A stretch of 64,000 nt of DNA. Origin: Cohnella mopanensis (lineage in GTDB: Bacteria > Bacillota > Bacilli > Paenibacillales > Paenibacillaceae). The notes beneath the pieces are model-generated. The model ran no database searches. It worked only from the letters and a program-made list of their open reading frames with translations, and was not told the origin of the DNA. Shown piece by piece: positions 42,949-50,968 of the stretch; the stretch's first letter is position 1, and each line of letters opens with the position of its first letter. A program made the position numbers and the translations under genes. The DNA lies in assembly GCF_022352055.1 (NCBI RefSeq), contig NZ_JAKRWM010000008.1:62001-126000 (forward strand), read 5' to 3'.

Positions 42949-44892
42949 TTAAAGAAAAGGGTGCGGATGAGGATTTAGCTCTTGATAAGTCAGTAAGTTG
43001 TCCATATACCCTAGCCTCATCGGGACTTTCAACACTCTCTCTAATCCAGTCACGCGGACGAATTGTTGTCCAAAGGACATAGGTAACATCCCTGGAATCA
43101 ACACTTTAACGCAATATAATCCGTTTTGTATCGTTTCTGGTGCAGTCTGGTCAATCACGATTACGTCAAGGTCAATTCGTTGGAATCGTTGAATCATTTC
43201 CTTTAGCTCAACAGTCAAATCTGGATGAACTACCCTTGGTTTAAACTCTTGCTCGAATGTGCTTAGAGGCCGATTCTGATCCAATAAAAAGCGCAATCGC
43301 GCTTCCGCTTCAGGAAGGCTGTACAGCAAGGCATGATCCTCCATTCGCTTAACAAGGTAAGGATCAGCCAACATTTGATTGTACAATCCACGGTTCTCGT
43401 TCAACGTGAGTCCAAGAAATGCAATATGTCCCGCGACTTCTTGAATCGCGCTTTTCGCAGCCCGAATCGGATCCAAGTGAGCTCCTCCAGCACAAATCAG
43501 ATGAGCGCCTCTTCCCCCCTTGTTTCTCGCAATTGCCCATATGCTTGGAATGCCGCTTTCCATGGTCACGTTAAACAAAAACAAATCATAACCTGCTATT
43601 GTCTGAATTCGATCTATCATATGTTGCAGTTGTTGGTCCTTGGATGAATGAGGATCAATTTGAGGGACTGAAAGCCGCGCATACCACGTCAATAGGAATG
43701 AATCCCGTTCGACTACTTCCAACATGCCGTAAAAGATCGCTTCCTCCAAGCTCCCCCCCAATGCACATCCGTTCGAACCTTCCATGACCAAGCTGTTGTC
43801 TTTTCCTAAGCTATAATAAGCGAGGCTTTCAGGAACGAGAATTGGACAGTCTTTCATAAACGAATGTCCCCATACCCAATTAAGGGGGACATCGGGATCA
43901 AAGGGTTTGTATGGAAAATCAACCTCTGCATATTGCTCTGCCGAGTACATTCCTACTTCTACAGGGTTGAGCGCCCGGTTAGACAAGTTACGATAAGAGT
44001 CATGAACAACGGTTTTATTGCTGCGGGGAGTAATTCCGCAATAACGCTCCAAGCCTTCCAGTATTGCCGTTTGTTCACTTTGTGCATAGGTATGAGAGCG
44101 ACCAGCCGAAGTTTCATTCCCCGTCGCAGTTGGCAGATTCACATCAACATTGGCAAATGGCGATAACAAATCAACCGTTTTTTTATTAAACAAGCCCGTC
44201 CGTTCATCCAAATACTGTTCGGCTAACCCTTTCCCTAGGTCATCCAACCTTTTGCATCGATAAGCTTCAGCATTTATTTTAATGCTTGGTTGCAGCGAGA
44301 TTCTCGCGTTATCCGGTACATCGATGGGCAGATTACCGCAAAATGGACATAGGGGATTTGGCAAAAAGGAGTGAAGTGAACTTTTCATCGTCTTTAAATC
44401 GACTAAGTACACCGCTTTATCCGTGTGAACGGGTACTCCGCGAATGAATTTCTGAGCTTCAGCGGCGATCAAGTAGCCAGTCTGCAAAACGCCAAACCGC
44501 GATGTTGATGGATCACGTACAATTTCGCCTTGTAACAATAAAGTCATTTGTAGTTCCAAACTATTCTCTCGGTCCTGTCCCGCAGTAAAACTCCTTAGCT
44601 CAGCGCATTGGGTGCAGCCTGCATTACCCGGTTTAACCAGCGGACCAACTATGCCTTCGTCATATAAGATTACGCCTCTTAACCAAGGTATTCCGGCTTT
44701 TTGCAGCTCTTGCTCGGCTAACACATAATCGGAAGGGCGCCATACATCGGATAGCACCATAACTAATTTCGCCGATGCTGGGACGCCTGCATGGAAATCA
44801 ATTAGTCGATCGACTTTATATTGCTTGGATAACTGATCGCTGACAAGCTGCGCTAACGTCCCTTCGCCGATGATCGCAACGACATCATTCAC
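42949..44892 (-). CDS. TOMM YcaO cyclodehydratase with fused leader-peptide-binding E1-like domain
   Basis: A 647-residue protein. The N-terminal about 200 residues are an E1/ocin-ThiF-like, leader-binding part with a CxxC...CxxC zinc site (CTQC about 97, CPFC about 207). The rest is a YcaO domain that uses ATP to cyclise Cys/Ser/Thr. ATP-site motifs are QSEQTAILEGLERYCG and SLEEAIFYGMLEVVERDSF. The C-terminal end PHPHPFL is the PxPxP-type tail of azoline-forming YcaO enzymes. The GTG start overlaps the upstream gene's stop by 4 bp (GTGA). Zinc and YcaO parts look intact. No precursor peptide is seen nearby. Confidence 0.9.
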   Translation of the reverse strand: MNDVVAIIGEGTLAQLVSDQLSKQYKVDRLIDFHAGVPASAKLVMVLSDVWRPSDYVLAEQELQKAGIPWLRGVILYDEGIVGPLVKPGNAGCTQCAELRSFTAGQDRENSLELQMTLLLQGEIVRDPSTSRFGVLQTGYLIAAEAQKFIRGVPVHTDKAVYLVDLKTMKSSLHSFLPNPLCPFCGNLPIDVPDNARISLQPSIKINAEAYRCKRLDDLGKGLAEQYLDERTGLFNKKTVDLLSPFANVDVNLPTATGNETSAGRSHTYAQSEQTAILEGLERYCGITPRSNKTVVHDSYRNLSNRALNPVEVGMYSAEQYAEVDFPYKPFDPDVPLNWVWGHSFMKDCPILVPESLAYYSLGKDNSLVMEGSNGCALGGSLEEAIFYGMLEVVERDSFLLTWYARLSVPQIDPHSSKDQQLQHMIDRIQTIAGYDLFLFNVTMESGIPSIWAIARNKGGRGAHLICAGGAHLDPIRAAKSAIQEVAGHIAFLGLTLNENRGLYNQMLADPYLVKRMEDHALLYSLPEAEARLRFLLDQNRPLSTFEQEFKPRVVHPDLTVELKEMIQRFQRIDLDVIVIDQTAPETIQNGLYCVKVLIPGMLPMSFGQQFVRVTGLERVLKVPMRLGYMDNLLTYQELNPHPHPFL

Positions 44893-46484
44893 TCGAATAT
44901 ATCCTCCTCTCCCAGTCTGACGCCCAAAAGTGCTCCCAGATTATCGTTCAAGATGGGCTCTACCTTCAATTTATACACCAATAATCGCAAAGAATTGGAT
45001 TTCAATACATCATAGGCATCTTGTATCGAACCCGCTTGAGCCGAATATGGAATCGCTTTGATTTCCACGTCTGTCACATGGGTTTCATCCAGATCGATCA
45101 TCGGAATTTCTACAGCGTGCGCAACACCATATTCATTAGGATTTTGTGCCTTATGAAGTGCCGACTGAAGTGTCATCCTAAGCGTCGATGTCCTATTTAA
45201 ACTTACACAGCCGTACCAATGTTCACCCGCTTTGAGCCATACGACCGGAAAACCGAACAAGTCGTCGCCCCATCCAATAGTCGGTACCCCGTACAACGTA
45301 GCCAATGCTTGTAAATAAAAGCGACAATGCTTATCCTCTACATCAGTAACCTTTACCTCACGGACTCTGGGCTTTTGGTTAGCCGTTCGCTTGATTAATT
45401 TTTTTGTTAAACACTTCTGCAGCCCTCTATACAAGGCTTCCTCGACCGTTTCCCCCGCCCCGACTTCGACTTGTTCCTGTTGCTCTTCATAAAGTTTTTT
45501 CCCCAATGAACGGCTCATTCTTGTTACGTAAGCTTCTATCCCGGCTAATCCCGCTTCTTTGCGCGCTTCCACATGCGTCAAGCCTGAGCAAATGATAATC
45601 GGAAGAAGCTCGGCAGGTCCTTCCGACAGAGGGTCAACCGATTGAACGAGACATTGCGAGATCGGAAGCTGGCTTAGATCCCCCTCTGACCATTGATGTA
45701 ATATCCCTGAATACGGTGAAGTAATCTGGTTGATAAACGATAGGAATTCGTTAGGGTTAGGGTCAGTATTGCGATCTTCTTCTTCAGCTGGCGCAAATAA
45801 ATGATCCCAAGAGTGAACCTGTTCAGCCGAAATTCCTTGCGTTATGAGCGGGTGGGGTAGGATCGAATGATAACTTCCTTCCAACGTGTACAGATCCATC
45901 ACGTAAATGGGATTAATCAACTCCGACTCCGTTATTTCTGTCAACGATCTAAACATTTCTGATACGATAATATGGGTAAGGATTGGCCCAGCAGTAAGAC
46001 GGATTATAGGAGTTAATGGACCCTTACGAATGACCGCTTGATGAATACGCCTCCTTGCAGAGCTCCAACAAACCTCAGAATTCGGTGTCACTAACGGCCC
46101 CGCAATACCCGTTTGTCCTATGCACGTAGCGATGAGAAGTGCCTTATTTTCAGCCCGACAAGCAGCTTGGATTGGATCGATTTCTTCTGCCGACATCTGA
46201 TCACTGGCATACAATATCCAATCATAAGGCTGAACCGTGTCCCTCCAAGCATGCGTGGATCTGAAAGGCATGGCCACTTGACGGATTACGGCATTGAGGT
46301 CTGTTTTCTTAGCATTATCAACTAACGTAAACAAAGATTGCCTGTTTGTCGGTTCCGAGTCGGTAAGCATGACATGGACATCTGACAATCCCGAATCGAA
46401 TAGACACGTAACCAATGAAAGCAGTAACGAGCCGGCTCCAACCGCTAATACGTTAACCCTTTCATCATTAAATTGGGTAATCAT
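44889..46484 (-). CDS. heterocycloanthracin-type TOMM maturation protein
   Basis: A 531-residue protein that I recognise as the family often named putative thiazole-containing bacteriocin maturation protein, found beside the YcaO gene in Bacillus cereus-group heterocycloanthracin loci. The N-terminus has a Rossmann-like loop (VNVLAVGAGSLLLSLVTCLF) and an acidic strand end (MLTDSEPTN) as in degenerate E1-like proteins. It lacks the Cys pairs of its partner. The remainder has no domain I can name. ATG follows GGAGTG. Start of a two-gene operon with the YcaO gene (4-bp overlap). Biochemical role unknown, probably scaffold or partner of the cyclodehydratase. Confidence 0.78.
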   Translation of the reverse strand: MITQFNDERVNVLAVGAGSLLLSLVTCLFDSGLSDVHVMLTDSEPTNRQSLFTLVDNAKKTDLNAVIRQVAMPFRSTHAWRDTVQPYDWILYASDQMSAEEIDPIQAACRAENKALLIATCIGQTGIAGPLVTPNSEVCWSSARRRIHQAVIRKGPLTPIIRLTAGPILTHIIVSEMFRSLTEITESELINPIYVMDLYTLEGSYHSILPHPLITQGISAEQVHSWDHLFAPAEEEDRNTDPNPNEFLSFINQITSPYSGILHQWSEGDLSQLPISQCLVQSVDPLSEGPAELLPIIICSGLTHVEARKEAGLAGIEAYVTRMSRSLGKKLYEEQQEQVEVGAGETVEEALYRGLQKCLTKKLIKRTANQKPRVREVKVTDVEDKHCRFYLQALATLYGVPTIGWGDDLFGFPVVWLKAGEHWYGCVSLNRTSTLRMTLQSALHKAQNPNEYGVAHAVEIPMIDLDETHVTDVEIKAIPYSAQAGSIQDAYDVLKSNSLRLLVYKLKVEPILNDNLGALLGVRLGEEDIFE

Positions 46485-46557
46485 AATGTCACTCCCTCCC
46501 TCTTTCTCCTATCCCGGGAAGTTATTAATCGTTGTAGACGAGAGCCCACCTATCAAA

Positions 46558-46587
46558 TAAGGTATGGCTTTGCGCGACAAATGGTGT
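46558..46587 (-). promoter_or_regulatory. candidate sigma-K promoter of the TOMM operon
   Basis: On the minus strand ACACC (46587-46583), 16 bp, then CATACCTTA (46566-46558). This fits the B. subtilis sigma-K pattern AC-N16-CATANNNTA and lies 74 bp upstream of the start codon. The rest of the 46485-46655 gap shows no good sigma-A promoter. Confidence 0.45.
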
Positions 46588-46655
46588 ATTTAGCGGTTGT
46601 AATTCGTTGAACTTCTAAGGAAATCCTGATGCCACTAAAGCTCGAAAATAAAGAA

Positions 46656-46680
46656 AAATCCCGCTTCATTCGCGGGATTT
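46656..46680 (-). terminator. terminator of the 32-residue peptide gene
   Basis: AAATCCCGC / GCGGGATTT hairpin with a 7-base loop; on the minus strand it continues TTTCTTTATTTT. It follows the small peptide gene and separates it from the TOMM promoter. Confidence 0.8.
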
Positions 46681-46700
46681 CATTTGATGATCTATTTGAT

Positions 46701-46799
46701 TCAGATTAGCAAATTTTTGATTTCGTTAAGGATAAGCAGAGATACGATCAGCAATGCAGCGAAACGAACGTGTCTCCGTTTATCATGATTATATTCCAT
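46701..46799 (-). CDS. 32-residue membrane peptide, unknown
   Basis: A short gene below usual length cut-offs: MEYNHDKRRHVRFAALLIVS then LLILNEIKNLLI. A charged basic/His head is followed by one hydrophobic helix. The ATG at 46799 has AAAGGGTG at 7-bp spacing. It has its own terminator 20 bp after the stop. It lies between the divergent MarR gene and the TOMM operon. It has no Cys, Ser-rich or Thr-rich core, so it is not an obvious TOMM substrate. It could be a single-pass accessory peptide or a peptide released on sporulation; function unknown. Confidence 0.55.
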   Translation of the reverse strand: MEYNHDKRRHVRFAALLIVSLLILNEIKNLLI

Positions 46800-46885
46800 C
46801 CGTGTTCACCCTTTCTCCCATTTCTAAGGTGTCCTTTCTACGTCTCTTCCCATCCTGAATAATCTCATTTTAATCATCATATAGT

Positions 46886-46918
46886 TAGGTTGTCAACCTA
46901 TTTTATTTGTGCTATAAG
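46886..46918 (+). promoter_or_regulatory. MarR operator and promoter of the first MarR gene
   Basis: Perfect palindrome TAGGTT-GTC-AACCTA (46886-46900). Its second part overlaps a -35, TTGTCA (46890-46895), followed by a 17-bp spacer and TATAAG (46913-46918). A bound repressor would block RNA polymerase. The same palindrome is in front of the DHA2 pump (49185-49199). Confidence 0.75.
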
Positions 46919-46964
46919 TAGATGATGATGTTGAATATTTCTCTGACGAAATGAGGAGATTACG

Positions 46965-47429
46965 ATGGGCAATGAACATCAGGATGAAATAAAGTTACTC
47001 ATGCATTCCTTCGAGAAATTCGCCAGATTGGATTGGCACAAACATACGATGTTTGGTCTTAAACCTAGCGAGATTAAAGTTTTGCTTACGATTAAACAGC
47101 TATTATCCGCAAAAGAAAACAACGGAGTCACAGTCTCGGAAATCAGCAACAGGCTGGCAGTAACCTCCCCTACCGTTACCCAAATCATTAAACGATTGCA
47201 GGATACGGGCTGTATAGAGAAGACCGTTGATTCTCAGGATAGAAGAATTGCTTCCATTAGATTAACGGAAAAAGGATTATTGATTACTAAAAGAGTCGGC
47301 GAGCAATTCGCGGCATTGTTTACAGGTCTTATTGCCAAATTAGGACAAGACCGGAGCAATCATCTTATAGATTTATTGAACCAAGTTTATGATTACCTGG
47401 ATAAAGTAAATAAAGAGCTCTTGGATTAG
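46965..47429 (+). CDS. MarR-family transcriptional regulator
   Basis: A 154-residue winged-helix regulator. The recognition region is VTVSEISNRLAVTSPTVTQI followed by IKRLQDTG (about residues 54-82), and the wing is DSQDRRIASIRLTEKG. A long C-terminal helix gives the dimer. It is 45-50% similar by eye to the MarR protein at 49.3-49.8 kb, mainly in the HTH and wing. ATG after GAGGAGATTACG. It is convergent with the DHA2 pump, sharing a terminator, and both its own promoter and the pump's carry the same palindrome, so it most likely represses both. Confidence 0.92.
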   Translation: MGNEHQDEIKLLMHSFEKFARLDWHKHTMFGLKPSEIKVLLTIKQLLSAKENNGVTVSEISNRLAVTSPTVTQIIKRLQDTGCIEKTVDSQDRRIASIRLTEKGLLITKRVGEQFAALFTGLIAKLGQDRSNHLIDLLNQVYDYLDKVNKELLD

Positions 47430-47441
47430 TCTTCTCCTTAC

Positions 47442-47484
47442 AATAAAGGACGCAACGGATTTATCATCCGCTGCGTCCTTTATT
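47442..47484. terminator. bidirectional terminator between MarR and DHA2 genes
   Basis: AATAAAGGACGCA-A-CGGAT / ATCCG-C-TGCGTCCTTTATT, a long stem with one internal mismatch and a 5-base loop. It serves both convergent genes. Confidence 0.9.
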
Positions 47485-47491
47485 CACAGTA

Positions 47492-49120
47492 TTAATGCAC
47501 ATCTACGCTTTGAAGTTTTTGTTTATTGTCGAGCGCATCCTCCGATGAGCTTGGTTGCTTATCGTTTGATGTACGTAACGGGATTTCCTTCAAGAAGAAA
47601 GTAAGCACTAATCCTACGGCTACCAGTGTAGCGCCTAGTAAAAATACCGTGGATAAGGAATCGTTTAGTACCGAATGCAGCATGTCAATCATTTGAGTGA
47701 ATAAAGGTTGAACCTGTTCAGGAAGCTTCGCGTGCAGTTGCTCAAGCAGCGGCTGATTCATCAACGTCCGAGGATCCATAAGCTGCGTTAGCTGCGCCGC
47801 AGTCTCGGGATCCGCTTGGGATAAGTCAACGCCCGAACCCGAACCCATGGCCTTATCCAAGTTGCGCGTCATAACGGAGTTCATGACGGAGCCGAATATC
47901 GCGATCCCAATCGTGCCTCCTAAGTTACGGAACAGAGTCGAGGTTGCCGTCGCTACGCCAAGCTGATTCGGCGGCAACGCATTTTGTACGGTTAACGTGA
48001 ATACCGACATGCTCAGCCCTAATCCGATACCGAAGACAGCCATGCTCGCAACGGCCATCGCCACGCTATGCATATTGGCTAGCATGATCATGCTGCCGAT
48101 CATAACGACCATTCCGATTAATCCGAACCTTTTGTATTTCCCCGACTTGGATATCCAACGTCCGACTAACGTACTGAGGATGATCATCGTCAGAGACATT
48201 GGAATATTCACGAATCCCGATTGCGTAGGAGTCAAGCCTTCCACGCCTTGCACGAAGAACGGCAAATAGATCATTGCCCCCATCATGCCTGCATTCATTA
48301 AGAACCCAACGACGAACGAGATCGTAACGATACTGTTCTTAAATAGAGAAAGCGGCAAAACAGGGCTTTTGGCTTTCCGTTCAATGAAGATTAAGATGAT
48401 AATACCGATGACCGCGGCTGACATCAGACCCACGATTTGGGCAGAGCCCCAAGCGTATTTATTGCCTCCCCATGAGAAACCTAACAGAAGGCTAACGATA
48501 GATGCCGACAACACAAGCGATCCCCAGTAATCGATCGATTCCGTAGTAACGCGAGGCGTCTTAGGGAACATTCGCCAGATCATGACGAAAGCCACGATTC
48601 CTAGAGGGAGAAAGCTCCAGAACAACCATTTCCAGTCCATATGATCGATCATGACTCCGCCAAGTGTTGGACCAAGGATACTGGAAAACCCGAAGATGGC
48701 CATCATGATTCCGGTCCATTTGGCCCTCTCGCGCGGAGCGAACAAATCCCCTACCGCCGTGACCGTCGTGGACATCAAAACTCCGGCTCCAACGCCTTGA
48801 ATCGCGCGATAAATGATCATTTGATAAATGTCCGCCGACAATCCGGTTAAGAAGGAACCTATCATGAAGATCACGATTCCGCCGAGCAAGAACGGTTTAC
48901 GCCCATAGATGTCGGACAGTTTGCCAACTAGTACGGTCGATATCGTTGACATCAGCATGAAAACCGTGATGACCCAAGAATAATATTCCATGCCCCCAAG
49001 CATGGCCACGATCCGCGGCATCGCCGTGCTGACGAGCGTTTGGTTAATGGCTGCAAAGAACATCGCCGCCATCAAAGCGATCATTACCGTTACTTTTTGT
49101 TTCTGCGTTAAATGGTTCAC
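47492..49120 (-). CDS. DHA2-family MFS multidrug efflux transporter
   Basis: A 542-residue, 14-helix EmrB/QacA-like proton antiporter. Signatures are ALMAAMFFAAINQTLVSTAM in helix 1, the loop GKLSDIYGRKPFLLGG, and GVGAGVLMSTTVTAVGDLF (motif C). The large loop near residue 440-500 and a charged C-terminal tail are typical. The start is a GTG at 49120 behind AGGGCGG. It is flanked by two MarR paralogues, and the TAGGTT palindrome is 65 bp upstream. Different from the DHA2 pump at 3.4-4.9 kb in loop sequences. Substrate unknown. Confidence 0.92.
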   Translation of the reverse strand: MNHLTQKQKVTVMIALMAAMFFAAINQTLVSTAMPRIVAMLGGMEYYSWVITVFMLMSTISTVLVGKLSDIYGRKPFLLGGIVIFMIGSFLTGLSADIYQMIIYRAIQGVGAGVLMSTTVTAVGDLFAPRERAKWTGIMMAIFGFSSILGPTLGGVMIDHMDWKWLFWSFLPLGIVAFVMIWRMFPKTPRVTTESIDYWGSLVLSASIVSLLLGFSWGGNKYAWGSAQIVGLMSAAVIGIIILIFIERKAKSPVLPLSLFKNSIVTISFVVGFLMNAGMMGAMIYLPFFVQGVEGLTPTQSGFVNIPMSLTMIILSTLVGRWISKSGKYKRFGLIGMVVMIGSMIMLANMHSVAMAVASMAVFGIGLGLSMSVFTLTVQNALPPNQLGVATATSTLFRNLGGTIGIAIFGSVMNSVMTRNLDKAMGSGSGVDLSQADPETAAQLTQLMDPRTLMNQPLLEQLHAKLPEQVQPLFTQMIDMLHSVLNDSLSTVFLLGATLVAVGLVLTFFLKEIPLRTSNDKQPSSSEDALDNKQKLQSVDVH

Positions 49121-49184
49121 TAACGTTCCGCCCTCTCTTGTATCTATACCGTTTCTCCACAGCTTTATTAAAACATAATTTAAT

Positions 49185-49199
49185 TAGGTTTACAACCTA
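49185..49199 (-). promoter_or_regulatory. MarR operator upstream of the DHA2 pump
   Basis: TAGGTT-TAC-AACCTA, with both 6-bp arms identical to the operator at 46886-46900. On the minus strand it lies between a TCGACA (about 49208-49203) and an AT-rich -10-like region. Confidence 0.7.
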
Positions 49200-49308
49200 T
49201 TTAATTGTCGAAAATGATATTATCAACGAAAAAAAGAACAGCCCGGCCTACCATGCCGCCTTAGTTAGGGCAGCGTAGCAGACTGAACTATTATCCGAAT
49301 CGATAAGA

Positions 49309-49770
49309 TCAATCAAACAAATGTTTGGCTTCTTTATCGAAGTATTCAAAAACTTGATCCAACAAAACGATAAGCGTTTCGCTTTGTTCTTTCCCTAATT
49401 TCTCGATAAGTCCTGTAAAAGCTTGTTCGATTCGCTTGCCCATCTTATCCACGATTTGCTCGCCGGCTTCCGACAATCTAATATCGGATACCCGTCGATC
49501 CCTTGCATCGACTGCCTTCTCGATGTATCCGTTCGTATGCAAGCTCTTGATAATCTGCGTGACGGTAGGCGAAGTAATGGCGAGTCTTCTACTGATTTCG
49601 GAAACCATGACCCCTTGGTCGTTCTCGCGTGAAATTTCCCTAATCCGCATCAGCACCCGGAGCTCGCTAGGTTTTATACGTTGAATGGATTGCCTGCGCC
49701 AATCGGCTTTGGCAAACCTCTCGAAAGTTTCGATTAATCTTCTCGTTTCCGGAGTGATCTCGCTTTTCAT
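49309..49770 (-). CDS. MarR-family transcriptional regulator, paralogue
   Basis: A 153-residue MarR protein, clearly paralogous to the one at 46965 (both share VSEISRRLAxTSPTVTQIIK and FTGLI-KLG blocks). The HTH is about residues 52-82 and the wing is DARDRRVSDIRLSEAG. ATG at 49770 with GAGGTGG at 5-bp spacing; a short upstream extension is unlikely. Its own promoter (TTGAAC-N17-TACACT) carries a different dyad (TTTCTAA/TTAGAAA) and not the TAGGTT palindrome, so the two paralogues may have diverged in target. It lies upstream of the DHA2 pump on the same strand but has its own transcript. Confidence 0.9.
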   Translation of the reverse strand: MKSEITPETRRLIETFERFAKADWRRQSIQRIKPSELRVLMRIREISRENDQGVMVSEISRRLAITSPTVTQIIKSLHTNGYIEKAVDARDRRVSDIRLSEAGEQIVDKMGKRIEQAFTGLIEKLGKEQSETLIVLLDQVFEYFDKEAKHLFD

Positions 49771-49784
49771 AGCTACCCACCTCA

Positions 49785-49825
49785 TTTCTAAAGTTAAGTG
49801 TACATGATATTAGAAACGGGTTCAA
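49785..49825 (-). promoter_or_regulatory. promoter and dyad of the second MarR gene
   Basis: On the minus strand TTGAAC (49825-49820), 17 bp, TACACT (49802-49797). Inverted arms TTTCTAA (49785-49791) and TTAGAAA (49810-49816) flank the -10 and the start point. Confidence 0.55.
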
Positions 49826-49844
49826 TGTGCCAGTCCCTTTGACG

Positions 49845-50771
49845 TCATTGGAATCGCAAATTGGGAATCCGATCCGCGATATTGCTCATCGCCTGCTTTA
49901 ATTGGCGGTTATCGACGTGCGTATAGATTTGCGTCGTCTCGATGCTAGAATGGCCGAGAAGCTCTTGAAGCGTACGAATATCCGTACCTCTGCGAATTTG
50001 CATCGTGGCAAAAGAATGCCTAAGCTTGTGGCTTGAAAGTTTTTTATCCCTTAAGGCGGGCATTCTTGCAGCCAGTCTAGCAAGCGTCTCGTCCGCGAGC
50101 GTCTGGATCATACGAATAGACAACCTGCGACCGAATTGGGAGACGAAGAACGCCTTTTCCTTGCTTTGCCTCGGAACGATTCTTTTCTCCAACGACAGAC
50201 GCATGAACGCATGAATGGCTTCAGGCAACGGAATTACGCGCCACTTACGCCCTTTCCCCAGAATATGGATCAGCCCGTCTTCCGTTAAGTCCATCGTGTT
50301 CAGCCGGTGCACCTCTCCAACCCTTAGCCCGGCGTATGCCATGAGAAACAGGATCGTCACGTTGCGAACCCGGTACTTCCCTTCGATCGCACCGAACATC
50401 GTTTCCAGCTGTTCCTCTTCTAGATAGACGGGAATTCTATTCTTCTCTTGCTTAGACTTGGCAACGGCAGCAGCCGGATTACTCTTTAACAACTCTAATT
50501 CTATTAATGCCCGGTACAATGCCCTTAACGAGGATAGTTTACGATTCCTCGCTTCATCTCCTGCTCCCCGTTCGCGGGAAGTGGATAGAAAACCCATCAC
50601 CTCGAGTTTGCCCGCTTGATTCAATTCCATCGGATAGATGGAATGAAGATAATTGCGCGTATCATTCATGTATGCTCGCTGCGTTGCTTGCGTCATGCCC
50701 CGATTTTTCATCCAGATGAGAAACATGCGCAATTCCGTTTCATACTTTTCCGCAACCTCATGTTTGTTCAT
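49845..50771 (-). CDS. tyrosine recombinase/integrase (XerC/XerD-like)
   Basis: A 308-residue site-specific recombinase. The N-terminal SAM-like core-binding domain is about residues 10-95 and the catalytic domain about 110-300. Catalytic residues are Arg in AYAGLRVGEVHRL, Lys in LGKGRKWRVIPLP, HKLRHSFAT (His-x-x-Arg), His in LLGHSSIETT and the nucleophile Tyr in TTQIYTHVDNRQ. All are intact. ATG at 50771 has GGGGGAA before it; a TTG two codons upstream is unlikely. It is a stand-alone gene, not a recognisable phage. A 30-bp inverted repeat lies 74 bp upstream (50845-50874) and may be its site. Confidence 0.9.
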   Translation of the reverse strand: MNKHEVAEKYETELRMFLIWMKNRGMTQATQRAYMNDTRNYLHSIYPMELNQAGKLEVMGFLSTSRERGAGDEARNRKLSSLRALYRALIELELLKSNPAAAVAKSKQEKNRIPVYLEEEQLETMFGAIEGKYRVRNVTILFLMAYAGLRVGEVHRLNTMDLTEDGLIHILGKGRKWRVIPLPEAIHAFMRLSLEKRIVPRQSKEKAFFVSQFGRRLSIRMIQTLADETLARLAARMPALRDKKLSSHKLRHSFATMQIRRGTDIRTLQELLGHSSIETTQIYTHVDNRQLKQAMSNIADRIPNLRFQ

Positions 50772-50844
50772 TTTCAAGCGTTCCCCCAGATGACTTCGTG
50801 CCTATCAGACTATTAATCATACCGAATAATCGGCTTACAATGCA

Positions 50845-50874
50845 AATTGCGTGAAATTCATATTTCATGCAATT
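50845..50874. repeat. 30-bp inverted repeat next to the recombinase gene
   Basis: Left arm AATTGCGTGAAAT (50845-50857), centre TCAT, right arm ATTTCATGCAATT (50862-50874); arms match in 12 of 13 positions. Size and arm/centre layout resemble a core site of tyrosine recombinases or a strong operator. It lies between the recombinase and a divergent AT-rich lipoprotein gene. Confidence 0.6.
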
Positions 50875-50968
50875 AAATTCGGTTATTACATCAATCATTT
50901 AGTACCATTTTATGATATCATTAGGAATAAAAAGTCTCTAGTATACAACTATTCTAGGAGAATTCCAT

